From positions 1 through 39,487 of the IMG/VR virus record IMGVR_UViG_3300047172_000045: 39,487 bases of DNA; one strand, 5' to 3'. Of the stretch, positions 7,154 through 14,469 are shown piece by piece. Every line of letters begins with the position of its first letter. Within the stretch, counting starts at the first letter, position 1. Source of the DNA: a virus. The notes below the pieces were generated by a model, which was given only the letters and a program-made list of their open reading frames with translations, ran no database searches and was not told the origin of the DNA. The translations under genes and the position numbers were made by a program.

Positions 7154-7527
7154 CACAGTAACCCCTCGTTGAACCGGTCAAATATGGCGAGGGCGCGGGC
7201 GCGGCTCTTTCTGGCGTAGCGGATCGTTCGCTCTCCCCTGGCTGGCTGGAGCGTGCTGGACGATTCTACGACAGCGTGCCGGCCCTTGAGGCTTCCGCGC
7301 CGGATGGTGCGCAGGAAATAGACCAACGGCTTCGCTGGCCGTCCGCGCGGCCTCTTTGGCGCGGCGTGGTGCTCGCAAATCTCATAGGCCCACGTGACAG
7401 GCTGAGCCTGGATAAGCCGGGCCGCGAGGTCCTTGCGGCTGAATGTCCTTATCCGGCCCTTAGGCGTTTGGAGCGTGCCCACGTAGTGGTGTGTGGCGTG
7501 CTCATAGATGGCGACTTGGTAACGCAT
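7153..7527 (-). CDS. Basic protein with AT-hook-like motif (124 aa)
   Basis: ATG 7527 is chosen because AGGAGA precedes it by about 10 nt; an upstream in-frame ATG at 7566 would overlap the stop of the preceding small gene. The N-terminal half looks like a strand-rich small domain (RYQVAIYEHATHHYVGTLQT). Near residues 69-80 it carries KRPRGRPAKP, which fits the AT-hook core RGRP, and the C-terminus is strongly basic. It may bind AT-rich DNA. It sits third in leftward operon 1. Confidence 0.68.
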   Translation of the reverse strand: MRYQVAIYEHATHHYVGTLQTPKGRIRTFSRKDLAARLIQAQPVTWAYEICEHHAAPKRPRGRPAKPLVYFLRTIRRGSLKGRHAVVESSSTLQPARGERTIRYARKSRARALAIFDRFNEGLL

Positions 7528-7562
7528 GGCAGATTTGTCTCCTGTGATGCGTGTGTCATACC

Positions 7563-7670
7563 TCAATCACACGTGTGATAATTCTGATGGGTAGCCATCA
7601 GGCATCCCCGGTCCTCTGTGACTGCTAACGCGAGCACGAGAAACGCAAGACAAAGAAACGCGAGGCGCAT
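7563..7670 (-). CDS. 35-residue membrane or secreted peptide
   Basis: This small gene opens at ATG 7670 with AAGGAG 8 nt upstream, a near-ideal ribosome-binding site. The peptide starts MRLAFLCLAFLVLALAV, a single hydrophobic segment of about 16 residues, followed by a short polar tail with two Cys. The frame fits exactly between the genes at 7683 and 7527. The hydrophobic part could be a signal anchor or, with C7, membrane tethering. Its size and shape recall toxic or membrane-altering phage peptides, but no family is recognised. Confidence 0.55.
   Translation of the reverse strand: MRLAFLCLAFLVLALAVTEDRGCLMATHQNYHTCD
7566..7579. repeat. 14-bp perfect palindrome ATCACACGTGTGAT
   Basis: It overlaps the end of the 35-residue gene, just before the next gene in leftward operon 1. 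A second small hairpin with 7-bp arms (CTGATGG / CCATCAG, 7584-7601) lies inside the same small gene. Together they could modulate transcription or translation within the operon. No T-run follows. Confidence 0.6.
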
Positions 7671-7682
7671 TAGCGGAACTCC

Positions 7683-7883
7683 TTACCGCTTGGTGACGTC
7701 TTCTTTGAATCGAACCAGCCTCACGTCGCTTAGCGGAAAGACGAGCTTGTACGTCCTAGCGGCATCGATGGCGTCCGCGTGCGTGTTGTAAAAATTTTGT
7801 CTTTCCCAACGGGCGTCCGCTTTTGGTTCGCGAGCCTCCAGGAGGTATTGTTCTCTGCGCTTTATCCAACCTGTCGTTGTCAT
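7683..7883 (-). CDS. Small protein, first gene of leftward operon 1
   Basis: A 66-residue protein beginning MTTTGWIKRR. GGAG lies 6 nt before ATG 7883. The plan is N-terminal basic, then YLLEAREP, a Trp, a helix (THADAIDAARTYKLV) and a closing strand (VRLVRFKE), matching the outline of the products at 6416 and 6968. The leaders of operons 1 and 2 are also similar in length and sequence. Function unknown. Confidence 0.7.
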   Translation of the reverse strand: MTTTGWIKRREQYLLEAREPKADARWERQNFYNTHADAIDAARTYKLVFPLSDVRLVRFKEDVTKR

Positions 7884-7914
7884 TTTCATCTCCGTTGGTT
7901 TAATCTGTCCGATA

Positions 7915-7953
7915 GGTGTTACAAGTAACACTGATTTGTTTCCAAGTCGTTAA
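7915..7953 (-). promoter_or_regulatory. Promoter and palindromic operator of leftward operon 1
   Basis: On the minus strand, TTAACG (7953-7948) is followed after 17 nt by TGTTAC (7930-7925). The -10 is part of the palindrome GTGTTAC-AA-GTAACAC (7916-7931), followed by TATCGGAC as at 6672. The predicted start near 7918 leaves a leader of about 35 nt. The site lies 50 bp from the divergent RHH promoter, so the RHH protein is a natural candidate for the binding factor. Confidence 0.65.
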
Positions 7954-7980
7954 CGCCAACATCTTTTTTCAAAAAAAAGT

Positions 7981-8010
7981 TTGACCTCGCGTCTAAAATC
8001 GTCAGATAAG
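7981..8010 (+). promoter_or_regulatory. Promoter of the second RHH gene
   Basis: TTGACC (7981-7986) and GATAAG (8005-8010) are 18 nt apart. The predicted start lies about 7 nt further on, at or next to the ATG 8017, so the transcript may be leaderless. No good ribosome-binding site precedes that ATG, which fits. Confidence 0.5.
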
Positions 8011-8016
8011 TGCGGT

Positions 8017-8226
8017 ATGACATACAACCTGACATGCACATTCAAGTGGAACCAGGCGCTCAAGGACAAGGTAAGCCGCCTCGCCGACGCCGAGGGGGAG
8101 CGCATGGTGAGCGAAGGCGAGATGATCCGGCGGCTAATAGAGCGGGCGCCCGATCCCGCCGAGGCCAAGGAATCGCCACGTCCAGCCAAGCAACGCGCGC
8201 TAGGGCTGGACAAGATCGCGAAGTGA
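8017..8226 (+). CDS. Ribbon-helix-helix DNA-binding protein (69 aa)
   Basis: A strand (MTYNLTCTFKW), then a helix (NQALKDKVSRLADAEG), then a helix with EMIRRLIERA. This matches the Arc-type fold and resembles the RHH protein at 2747. A Pro/Lys-rich tail follows. TTG 7981 would add 12 residues but is the -35 box of the promoter, so ATG 8017 is preferred. It is transcribed divergently from leftward operon 1. Its neighbours suggest it represses the two palindrome-bearing promoters or its own; this is inference. Confidence 0.7.
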   Translation: MTYNLTCTFKWNQALKDKVSRLADAEGERMVSEGEMIRRLIERAPDPAEAKESPRPAKQRALGLDKIAK

Positions 8227-8265
8227 TGATAGTTGTTTTGGAGCAACATCAAGGGTTATTGAGCG

Positions 8266-8568
8266 ATGGCTTTAATAAAAGTCAAACAAAAGCGAGGCCC
8301 TGGAAAGCCTATCCAGAAGGGCCAAGTCCTTAATCCTTTGGGGCGTCCAAAAGGCTCGAAGTCCAAACTCGGCGAGGACTTCATCCAGGCTGTCTATGAG
8401 CGTTTCCAAGCTCGAGGTGTCGATGCAATTAACGATATGATCGATATCGATCCCGGCGGATTCGTGAAGGTCTGCGCGGGGCTGGTCCCCAAAGACATCA
8501 GTGTGAACTTGACCGGAGCAGAGCAGTTCGTGCAGGCCTGGAAGGCCATATCGGAGAAAGCCGCGTAG
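8266..8568 (+). CDS. DUF5681-like protein, candidate small terminase subunit
   Basis: A 100-residue basic protein. Its N-terminus has the pattern GKPIQKGQ..NPLGRPKGSKSKLGEDF, typical of DUF5681-like phage proteins encoded next to large terminases. The middle is helical, and VKVCAGLVPKDISV matches the usual end of that family. It would bind phage DNA at the packaging start site and hand it to the large subunit at 8640. It opens the late operon. It lacks the long coiled-coil of classic small terminases, so the role rests on family habit and position. Confidence 0.68.
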   Translation: MALIKVKQKRGPGKPIQKGQVLNPLGRPKGSKSKLGEDFIQAVYERFQARGVDAINDMIDIDPGGFVKVCAGLVPKDISVNLTGAEQFVQAWKAISEKAA

Positions 8569-8639
8569 GTTGAGTTTTATGAACAGGTTCCATAAGACAA
8601 CTTATGCGAATGACTTAAGCGCTTGATATAAGGCAGAAA

Positions 8640-10070
8640 ATGAGCGCACCCGGCATCCTAGAACCATGGGCGCGCGCCTGGATAGATAGCCCCAACGATC
8701 CCCTACGATTTGTAACCGGCGTTCTTGGCTACGCCCCGTATGGCACGCCGGGCGCGGATCGCGCGCTGGAGGGATGGCAAGAGACCGCGCTCAAGGCCCT
8801 CCGGGATGGTAGGAAGCGCATCTCGATCCGCAGCGGCCATGGCGTCGGAAAGACCACGTTCCTGGCCTGGATGGTTCTTTGGGGCCTTCTTACGCACGCC
8901 GATTGCAAAATCCCCGTCTCGCACGCATCCCAGGACCAGCTCCGAAGGACGATCTGGCCGGAAATCCGCAAGCAAATGCAGTTTTTGCCCGATGCGCTGC
9001 GCCAGCAAATCGATTTCCAGGCTGAGACCGTTCACATCAAGGCGGCGCCGGAGCTTTCGTTCGCTGTCGCCCGGACCGCCGCCAAGGAAAAACCCGAGGC
9101 GCTTGCCGGTTTTCACGCGAGGTTTCTGCTTTTCCTGATCGATGAGGCCTCCGGCATCGATGATGCGATATTCGAGACGGCCATGGGCGCTTGGTCAACC
9201 GAGGGCGCGATTGTCATCCTCACGAGCAACCCGACGCGGCGTTCGGGGTTTTTCTACGACACTCACAACACGGCGCGCGACCGTTGGCATACGATGCGCG
9301 TCAACTGCGAGGATGTTCCCCGTGCGCGCGGGCACATCGAAGACGTTGTCGCCTCCTATGGCAAATCCTCAAACAAATATCGCGTTCGCGTCCTTGGTGA
9401 ATTTCCAACCGCCGACGACAGCACATTCATACCGCTCGACGTGGTGGAGGCCGCAAGAGGCCGAGAGGTCGCTAAACTTAACCTTGCTCCAATTTGGGGC
9501 GTGGATGTCGCCAGATTTGGAGACGACTCTTCAGCGCTTGCCAAGCGCCAAGGCAACCACCTTTTGGAGCCGGTTAAGGAGTGGCTGGGCAAGGACGTGG
9601 CTCAACTTACGGACCTGATAGGCGCGGAATATAATCGCCTGGATGAGGATGAGCGCCCGCACGCGATCATGATTGACGTGATCGGCATCGGGGCTGGCGT
9701 TGTCGACAATCTAAAGCGGCTCGGCTTGCCCGCTTATGGCGTCAATGTCGCCGAGAGCGCGTCGAATGACGATAAATATTTCAAACTTCGGGATGAACTG
9801 TGGGGCAAGGGCCGGGACTGGTTTATGTCGAAGAACTGCCGGATACCGCCCGATGAGAAGCTCATCGCCGAACTGGCCAGCCCGTTCTACGACTTCAACG
9901 CGCATGGTCAGATTGTGATCGAGCCGAAGAAGGAAATGAAAAAGCGCGGGCTGCGTTCACCAAATAAAGCCGATGCTTTTTTGAATACGTTCGGGCGTCC
10001 AGAGAAGCAAATCCAGAAGATTAACAGAACTCGCAACAAGGACAGGGGATATTCGTCATGGGCCGCTTAG
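8640..10070 (+). CDS. terL: Terminase large subunit
   Basis: The DNA-packaging motor and nuclease, 476 aa. The ATPase domain has Walker A SGHGVGKT (65-72) and Walker B LLFLIDEA with D168/E169. The RNase H-like nuclease domain has D289 (IWGVDVARFGDD), D346 (IMIDVIG) and D445 (KADAF). It drives DNA into the procapsid through the portal encoded at 12469 and cuts the concatemer. The P22-type portal partner suggests headful cutting. A 71-bp gap before it contains a small ATAAG/CTTAT hairpin and an AAGCGCTT palindrome but no gene. Confidence 0.93.
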   Translation: MSAPGILEPWARAWIDSPNDPLRFVTGVLGYAPYGTPGADRALEGWQETALKALRDGRKRISIRSGHGVGKTTFLAWMVLWGLLTHADCKIPVSHASQDQLRRTIWPEIRKQMQFLPDALRQQIDFQAETVHIKAAPELSFAVARTAAKEKPEALAGFHARFLLFLIDEASGIDDAIFETAMGAWSTEGAIVILTSNPTRRSGFFYDTHNTARDRWHTMRVNCEDVPRARGHIEDVVASYGKSSNKYRVRVLGEFPTADDSTFIPLDVVEAARGREVAKLNLAPIWGVDVARFGDDSSALAKRQGNHLLEPVKEWLGKDVAQLTDLIGAEYNRLDEDERPHAIMIDVIGIGAGVVDNLKRLGLPAYGVNVAESASNDDKYFKLRDELWGKGRDWFMSKNCRIPPDEKLIAELASPFYDFNAHGQIVIEPKKEMKKRGLRSPNKADAFLNTFGRPEKQIQKINRTRNKDRGYSSWAA

Positions 10071-10270
10071 AAATATTGGAAGTCATCGATAAATGGCACA
10101 AGAAAGAGGAGGATGATTTTCAGGCTATAGTTGGTACGATAGACCGGCCAGCCAAAGAAAGACTTGCGCGTGAACTCAAAATGTTGTTTGATGCGCAAGC
10201 ACAAAGCGATGGCGGTGTCAACGTAATTAATGAAAAGCCTCGCCGTGGTAGACCTCCGAAGAACAGATAG
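10058..10270 (+). CDS. Small protein with GRP-rich basic tail (70 aa)
   Basis: Overlaps the end of the terminase gene by 13 nt. The product is a charged helical protein (ILEVIDKWHKKEEDDFQAIV, then ERLARELKMLFDAQ) ending in RRGRPPKNR, an AT-hook-like tail. Such small genes next to terminases are often packaging or head accessory proteins, but nothing identifies this one. Confidence 0.65.
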   Translation: MGRLEILEVIDKWHKKEEDDFQAIVGTIDRPAKERLARELKMLFDAQAQSDGGVNVINEKPRRGRPPKNR

Positions 10271-10280
10271 CGAGGGTTTG

Positions 10281-10487
10281 ATGATTAAAATCGCGGTCTA
10301 TGCCCGTAATCCGGCGATTGTCCTGCATCCTGTTCTTCGTGTTGAGGTGGTTCGCTCGATGGATGTTTTCCAGAAGGCGCTGGATGACGATCTCGCCGTC
10401 GATATTTCGGATCATAAGCATTCCGGCGACATCGATAATGCTTGGTTCTGGCACGACGAGCACCAAGATTTCGTGAGGGGCGCCTAG
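10281..10487 (+). CDS. Small protein, unknown function (68 aa)
   Basis: ATG 10281 follows GAGGG by 4 nt. The product begins MIKIAVYARNPAIVLHPVLR, is strand-rich at its start and His/Asp-rich at its end (DISDHKHSGDIDNAWFWHDEHQD). The His/Asp run could bind metal. It directly abuts the next start (TAG-ATG). No family is recognised. Confidence 0.6.
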   Translation: MIKIAVYARNPAIVLHPVLRVEVVRSMDVFQKALDDDLAVDISDHKHSGDIDNAWFWHDEHQDFVRGA

Positions 10488-10799
10488 ATGGACCCGAACC
10501 TTCCGTTTCAGTCAAATCCCGGATCGACACAGGCGATTAGCGTCTCCACGGCTTCGGCGCTTACGGCCAACGCGGTCAATCCAGCTTCCCCGCAGGCCGT
10601 TCAGGTGATAGTCACTTCGCCTTCCACCAATCCGCTTATCTTTATCAGGTTTGACGGATCGGGCGCCGTGGCTACGAGCGCGGACATTCCGATATTGCCC
10701 GGCAGCGTGCAGACCTTCAGCGTCACCGAGGCTTATGCGGCGGCTCTGGCTGCTACTGGTACCGGCACGCTTTATGTGACGACAGGAAGGGGCGTTTGA
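10488..10799 (+). CDS. Probable small virion protein (103 aa)
   Basis: A Ser/Thr/Ala-rich, probably all-beta protein with strands such as AVQVIVTSP and LIFIRFDG, no Cys and few charges. That composition is common in phage surface or decoration proteins. Its stop shares one base with the ATG of the fibre-like gene that follows, so the two are likely co-expressed. No known family. Confidence 0.6.
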   Translation: MDPNLPFQSNPGSTQAISVSTASALTANAVNPASPQAVQVIVTSPSTNPLIFIRFDGSGAVATSADIPILPGSVQTFSVTEAYAAALAATGTGTLYVTTGRGV

Positions 10800-11953
10800 T
10801 GCTGAGGGCGGCATCGCTTGGGAGTGGCGGCGGTGGCACGCCTGGCGGAACGAGCGGTCAGATACAGTACAATAACGGCGGTTCCTTTGGCGGTCTCACC
10901 ATCGGCGGCGACGCAACGCTAAATTCGGGGACCGGCGCGCTGACGGTTACGCGGTCGAACGGCGTTGCGTTCGGGACTCTCGCGTTTGCCAATTCGGTCG
11001 CCGGGTCCGCGCTGACAGGCACATCGCTCGCGAGCGGCATTACATCGTCATCGCTAACGAGTTTCGGGGCTGCTCCCGCTCTGGGCGCGGCTACCGGCAC
11101 ATCTCTTGCCCTTGGCGGCGCTACGCTGGGGGCTAATGCCCTTGCGGTGACGGGCACGGTTGCGCTTGGCGGGGCGACAATCAGCGGAAGCGGTACAGGA
11201 TCGTTTCTGTCGGTTTCCGGCACATGGAACACCAGTGGCGTTGTCGATGCCGCACTCCTTGTTAATGTAACCAATACAGCCAGCGGCGCAAATTCACTAC
11301 TCGCCGATTTCCAAGTCGGCGGCGCAAGCAAAGTAAATATTACCAGCACAGGACGCATATTTTCTGTGGATGGTGGGTTTTTCTATGCCTCAACACTGAC
11401 TGGAATGTACGCATCGGGTGCTACGCTCCTCTTCTACGCTAACGGCACAACCGCCCTACAATGTGATCCCTCGCAAAATGTGTACTTATCTCAAGCAGCA
11501 TCTTGGTTTGGAATTAGCACTGATACGTTTTTAACGCGCCCGGCAGCCGCTACGTGGCAACATGGGAAAGCCGATGCAGCGGCTCCCGTTGCTCAAACCC
11601 TGCAAGTCCAAAGCGTTGTCGCGGGCACAAGCAACACGAGCGGCCAAAATTTGACGGTAAACGGCTCCCGCTCCACCGGATCGGGAACGTCCGGCGATAT
11701 TGTTTTTCAGACTGGCGGGACTGGAGCGGGCGCTACTGCGCAAAACTCTCTTGTGCCGGCGCTGACGATCAAGGGTGCCACGCAACTCGTTTACACGAAT
11801 TCCGCAACGCAAATTCTCGGTACAAAAACCACGATCACGGGAGGGCCTACGAGCAACGTTCCGACGCTTACCTCAGGCCCGGTCAACGGCAATCCGACAA
11901 AATGGCTGCCTTATGACGATAATGGCACCACCCGCTATATCCCAGCTTGGTAG
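10799..11953 (+). CDS. Fibre-like structural protein (384 aa)
   Basis: A Gly/Ser/Thr-rich, low-charge protein with repeated short beta motifs. It has GTSGQIQYNNGGSFGG near the start, repeats such as LALGGATLG and VALGGATISG, and a C-terminal WLPYDDNGTTRYIPAW. These are typical of long beta-helical fibre or spike proteins. GGAAGGGG lies upstream of ATG 10799. Its location between terminase and portal is unusual for a fibre, whose main counterpart here is at 26606. It could be an accessory head fibre or a second receptor-binding protein. Confidence 0.68.
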   Translation: MLRAASLGSGGGGTPGGTSGQIQYNNGGSFGGLTIGGDATLNSGTGALTVTRSNGVAFGTLAFANSVAGSALTGTSLASGITSSSLTSFGAAPALGAATGTSLALGGATLGANALAVTGTVALGGATISGSGTGSFLSVSGTWNTSGVVDAALLVNVTNTASGANSLLADFQVGGASKVNITSTGRIFSVDGGFFYASTLTGMYASGATLLFYANGTTALQCDPSQNVYLSQAASWFGISTDTFLTRPAAATWQHGKADAAAPVAQTLQVQSVVAGTSNTSGQNLTVNGSRSTGSGTSGDIVFQTGGTGAGATAQNSLVPALTIKGATQLVYTNSATQILGTKTTITGGPTSNVPTLTSGPVNGNPTKWLPYDDNGTTRYIPAW

Positions 11954-11962
11954 GAAACAGAC

Positions 11963-12253
11963 ATGGCAACTTTGCAACACGCATGGACTCTCAGCGACGG
12001 CACCACCGGCACAGTCACCGCGACGATTGCGCCGGCTGCGGAAACGGCTCTAACGGCCTGGATGCAGGCAACGCTCCCGCAACAAAACGACGCCAGCGGC
12101 AACCCGATAGCCCGGACGGAGGCCAATCTTCTCCGCCAACTCTTCGAGGGCACGTTTGTCGATCTTATGAACCAGGTTAGCAGCTGGGCCGCTCAACAGG
12201 CGGCTGCTCAAGCCGCTGCTGCGGTTGCTCCAGTTTCACCAGCTTTTTCGTAG
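11963..12253 (+). CDS. Small Ala-rich protein, unknown function (96 aa)
   Basis: The start is strand-forming (LQHAWTLSDGTTGTVTATI). A helical middle (NLLRQLFEGTFVDLMNQVSSW) and an Ala/Gln-rich tail follow. It is encoded 9 nt after the fibre-like gene, so it may help assemble or attach that protein. No family is recognised. Confidence 0.6.
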   Translation: MATLQHAWTLSDGTTGTVTATIAPAAETALTAWMQATLPQQNDASGNPIARTEANLLRQLFEGTFVDLMNQVSSWAAQQAAAQAAAAVAPVSPAFS

Positions 12254-12262
12254 GGGGAAAAT

Positions 12263-12460
12263 ATGACCGAAGAAACCATCTCCAAGACAGAAGCCCAGGA
12301 CCTCGTGAATGCCGTCGCCCGGCAGCGGGACGATGCGCTTAATCGCGAGGCTCAGCTTATGGCTGCACTTGCAAAGGCTCAGCGCGATCTCGAAGCGCTA
12401 CGGGCGGTCGCCCAGGAACCTGTAGCGAAGGCGAATGTCTTTCCGTTTGAAGCTGCATAG
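12263..12460 (+). CDS. Small coiled-coil protein (65 aa)
   Basis: Nearly all helical. Residues 8-50 show regular Ala/Leu heptads (AQLMAALAKAQRDLEALR), ending in KANVFPFEAA. GGGGG precedes the ATG. It lies directly before the portal gene and may be a small head-assembly or packaging accessory. Function unknown. Confidence 0.6.
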   Translation: MTEETISKTEAQDLVNAVARQRDDALNREAQLMAALAKAQRDLEALRAVAQEPVAKANVFPFEAA

Positions 12461-12468
12461 GCTCTTGA

Positions 12469-14469
12469 ATGATCCCGCAAACTCAGGACATCGTTCCTAA
12501 TCCGCAGGCCAATGAAGTCCAAGAGCCTTCCCGGCTGAGTGACGATGATTTATTTGGTGTGCTTCAGGACTGGTTCCGGGCGGCGCGGGACCATTCGAGC
12601 GATTGGCGCACTCAGGCGCGGGCCGATTTCGATTTTGCCGCTTTGGAGCAGTGGAAGGAAGAGGACAAGAAGCGCCTGGAAGCGCAGGGGCGCCCGGTTA
12701 TCACCTTCGACAGGACCGGGCCGATTATCGCATCTGTTTGCGGTCTCGAAATCAATTCCCGGCATGACACGATTTTTATACCGCGCACTACTCAGCCGGG
12801 CGTTGTCGAAGCCAATGAGGTTTTAAGCGCGGCCAGCCAGTGGATGGCCGATTGCTGCGATGCCTCCGATGAGCAGAGCGAAGCGTTCGAGGATTGCTGT
12901 GTGGCGGGCATGGGCTGGACAGAGCAGCGCATTTCCTATGATGAAGACGCACAGGGCATGTATGCCGAAGAGAAGGTCGATGCGCTCGAAATGTATTGGG
13001 ACCCGGCTGCCCGGAAGAAGAACCTCGTAGACCGCCGTTTCAACTTTCGTGTCCGCGAGATGAAGCTCGGCGAGGCCCGCGATTTCGCGAAGGAAAGCGG
13101 GTGGGGGAATATCTCGGATTCGGACCTCAACGCCTCATGGGCGGCGCCAGAGCTTGACGACAGGGCGCCCCCGAAGAGCTATGAGCAGAAGATGATCCGG
13201 GATGGCGAGAATAGTGAGTTGGACCAGTTTGATCCGAAGAGCATGGTTCACCTGGTCCATGCTCAGTGGATTGAGAGGGAACCCTATTTCAAGGTGGTCC
13301 ATCCTCAGACCGGGCAGCTTGTCGACCTGGGCCAAGTGCAGCACCAAGCCGCGCAGGAGATGGCAAAATCTCAAGGATTACCGCCGCTTAAGTCGGTCCA
13401 GCTGATGCGCCGGGTTTACAAGCAATGCTATATCGGTTCGCGCATCCTTGGCCAAGTTACGCCGAGCCTGTCCAGGGCTGGATTCACCTATCAGTGTGTC
13501 ACCGGGCGCCGGAACAGGAATAAGGGCACCTGGTTCGGGTTGATAACGGCGATGCGTGATCCGCAGATGTGGGCGAATAAATGGCTGAGCCAAAGCTTAC
13601 ACATTCTCAACACCACGGCCAAGGGCGGCGTCCTCGCGGAAAGCTCAGCATTCAAGGACATTCGCGAGGCGCAGGAGACCTATGCCCAGCCGGACGCCAT
13701 AACCGAGGTTGAAGATGGCACGATATCTGGCAACAAGATCATGGCGAAGCCTGGCCAAGGTTTTGCACAGGGCCACATGCAGTTAATGGAATTCGCGATT
13801 TCCTCCATCCGCGACGTGACCGGGATCAATATCGATATTTTGGGGATGAGCGAGCAGGATCAAGCCGCGCAACTGGACCGCCAGCGCAAGCAAGCGGCGA
13901 TGACGATACTTGCCCCGATGTTCGATAGTCTTCGCCGTTTTCGCAAGGAAGTAGGGCGCAACCGGCTTTGCTTTATTCAGGACTATTTCAGTGACGGGCG
14001 CCTTGTTCGCGTGGCCGATGTGGACCCGCGCGGCTCCAAGATCATGAAGACTGTCCAACTGCTTCGAGACAAGACGGCGGGCGAATATGAGGTTGTGGTT
14101 GACGACGCCCCGACCTCGCCAAATCAGAAGGAGCAGACGTGGAGCATCCTTCAGCAGATGATGCAATATCTCGCTCCGTTCATGACAAATCCGCAAGTTA
14201 TCCTGACAATTCTTGAGTATAGTCCGCTTCCAAGTGAAGTTGTGTCAGCTTTCCGGCAGATAGCAAGCCAAGGTCCGACGCCGGAACAGCAAGTCAAAGA
14301 CAGCCTTCAGGCGCAGCAGGCTGTCGCGAATATTGAGAAGACGAAAGCGCAGGCCGCCAAGGATGAAGCTTTGGCGGCTACGCATCACACGCAAACCACG
14401 CTCGAAATCTTGAGGGATACAGGAGCGTTCCGGCCAGCGATGCCGGTTACTACAAGGGGGAATAGATGA
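12469..14469 (+). CDS. Portal protein, P22 type
   Basis: The dodecameric ring at the capsid vertex through which DNA enters and leaves, 666 aa. The N-terminal part is characteristic of the P22-like portal family: DWRTQARADFDFAALEQW, then FDRTGPIIASVCGLEINSR. The middle contains the conserved WMADCCDASDEQSEAFEDC region and later DVTGINIDILG. A Gln/Ala-rich helical tail (about 605-650) may form the barrel. It overlaps the scaffold gene by 4 nt, the classic portal-scaffold-capsid order. Confidence 0.9.
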   Translation: MIPQTQDIVPNPQANEVQEPSRLSDDDLFGVLQDWFRAARDHSSDWRTQARADFDFAALEQWKEEDKKRLEAQGRPVITFDRTGPIIASVCGLEINSRHDTIFIPRTTQPGVVEANEVLSAASQWMADCCDASDEQSEAFEDCCVAGMGWTEQRISYDEDAQGMYAEEKVDALEMYWDPAARKKNLVDRRFNFRVREMKLGEARDFAKESGWGNISDSDLNASWAAPELDDRAPPKSYEQKMIRDGENSELDQFDPKSMVHLVHAQWIEREPYFKVVHPQTGQLVDLGQVQHQAAQEMAKSQGLPPLKSVQLMRRVYKQCYIGSRILGQVTPSLSRAGFTYQCVTGRRNRNKGTWFGLITAMRDPQMWANKWLSQSLHILNTTAKGGVLAESSAFKDIREAQETYAQPDAITEVEDGTISGNKIMAKPGQGFAQGHMQLMEFAISSIRDVTGINIDILGMSEQDQAAQLDRQRKQAAMTILAPMFDSLRRFRKEVGRNRLCFIQDYFSDGRLVRVADVDPRGSKIMKTVQLLRDKTAGEYEVVVDDAPTSPNQKEQTWSILQQMMQYLAPFMTNPQVILTILEYSPLPSEVVSAFRQIASQGPTPEQQVKDSLQAQQAVANIEKTKAQAAKDEALAATHHTQTTLEILRDTGAFRPAMPVTTRGNR

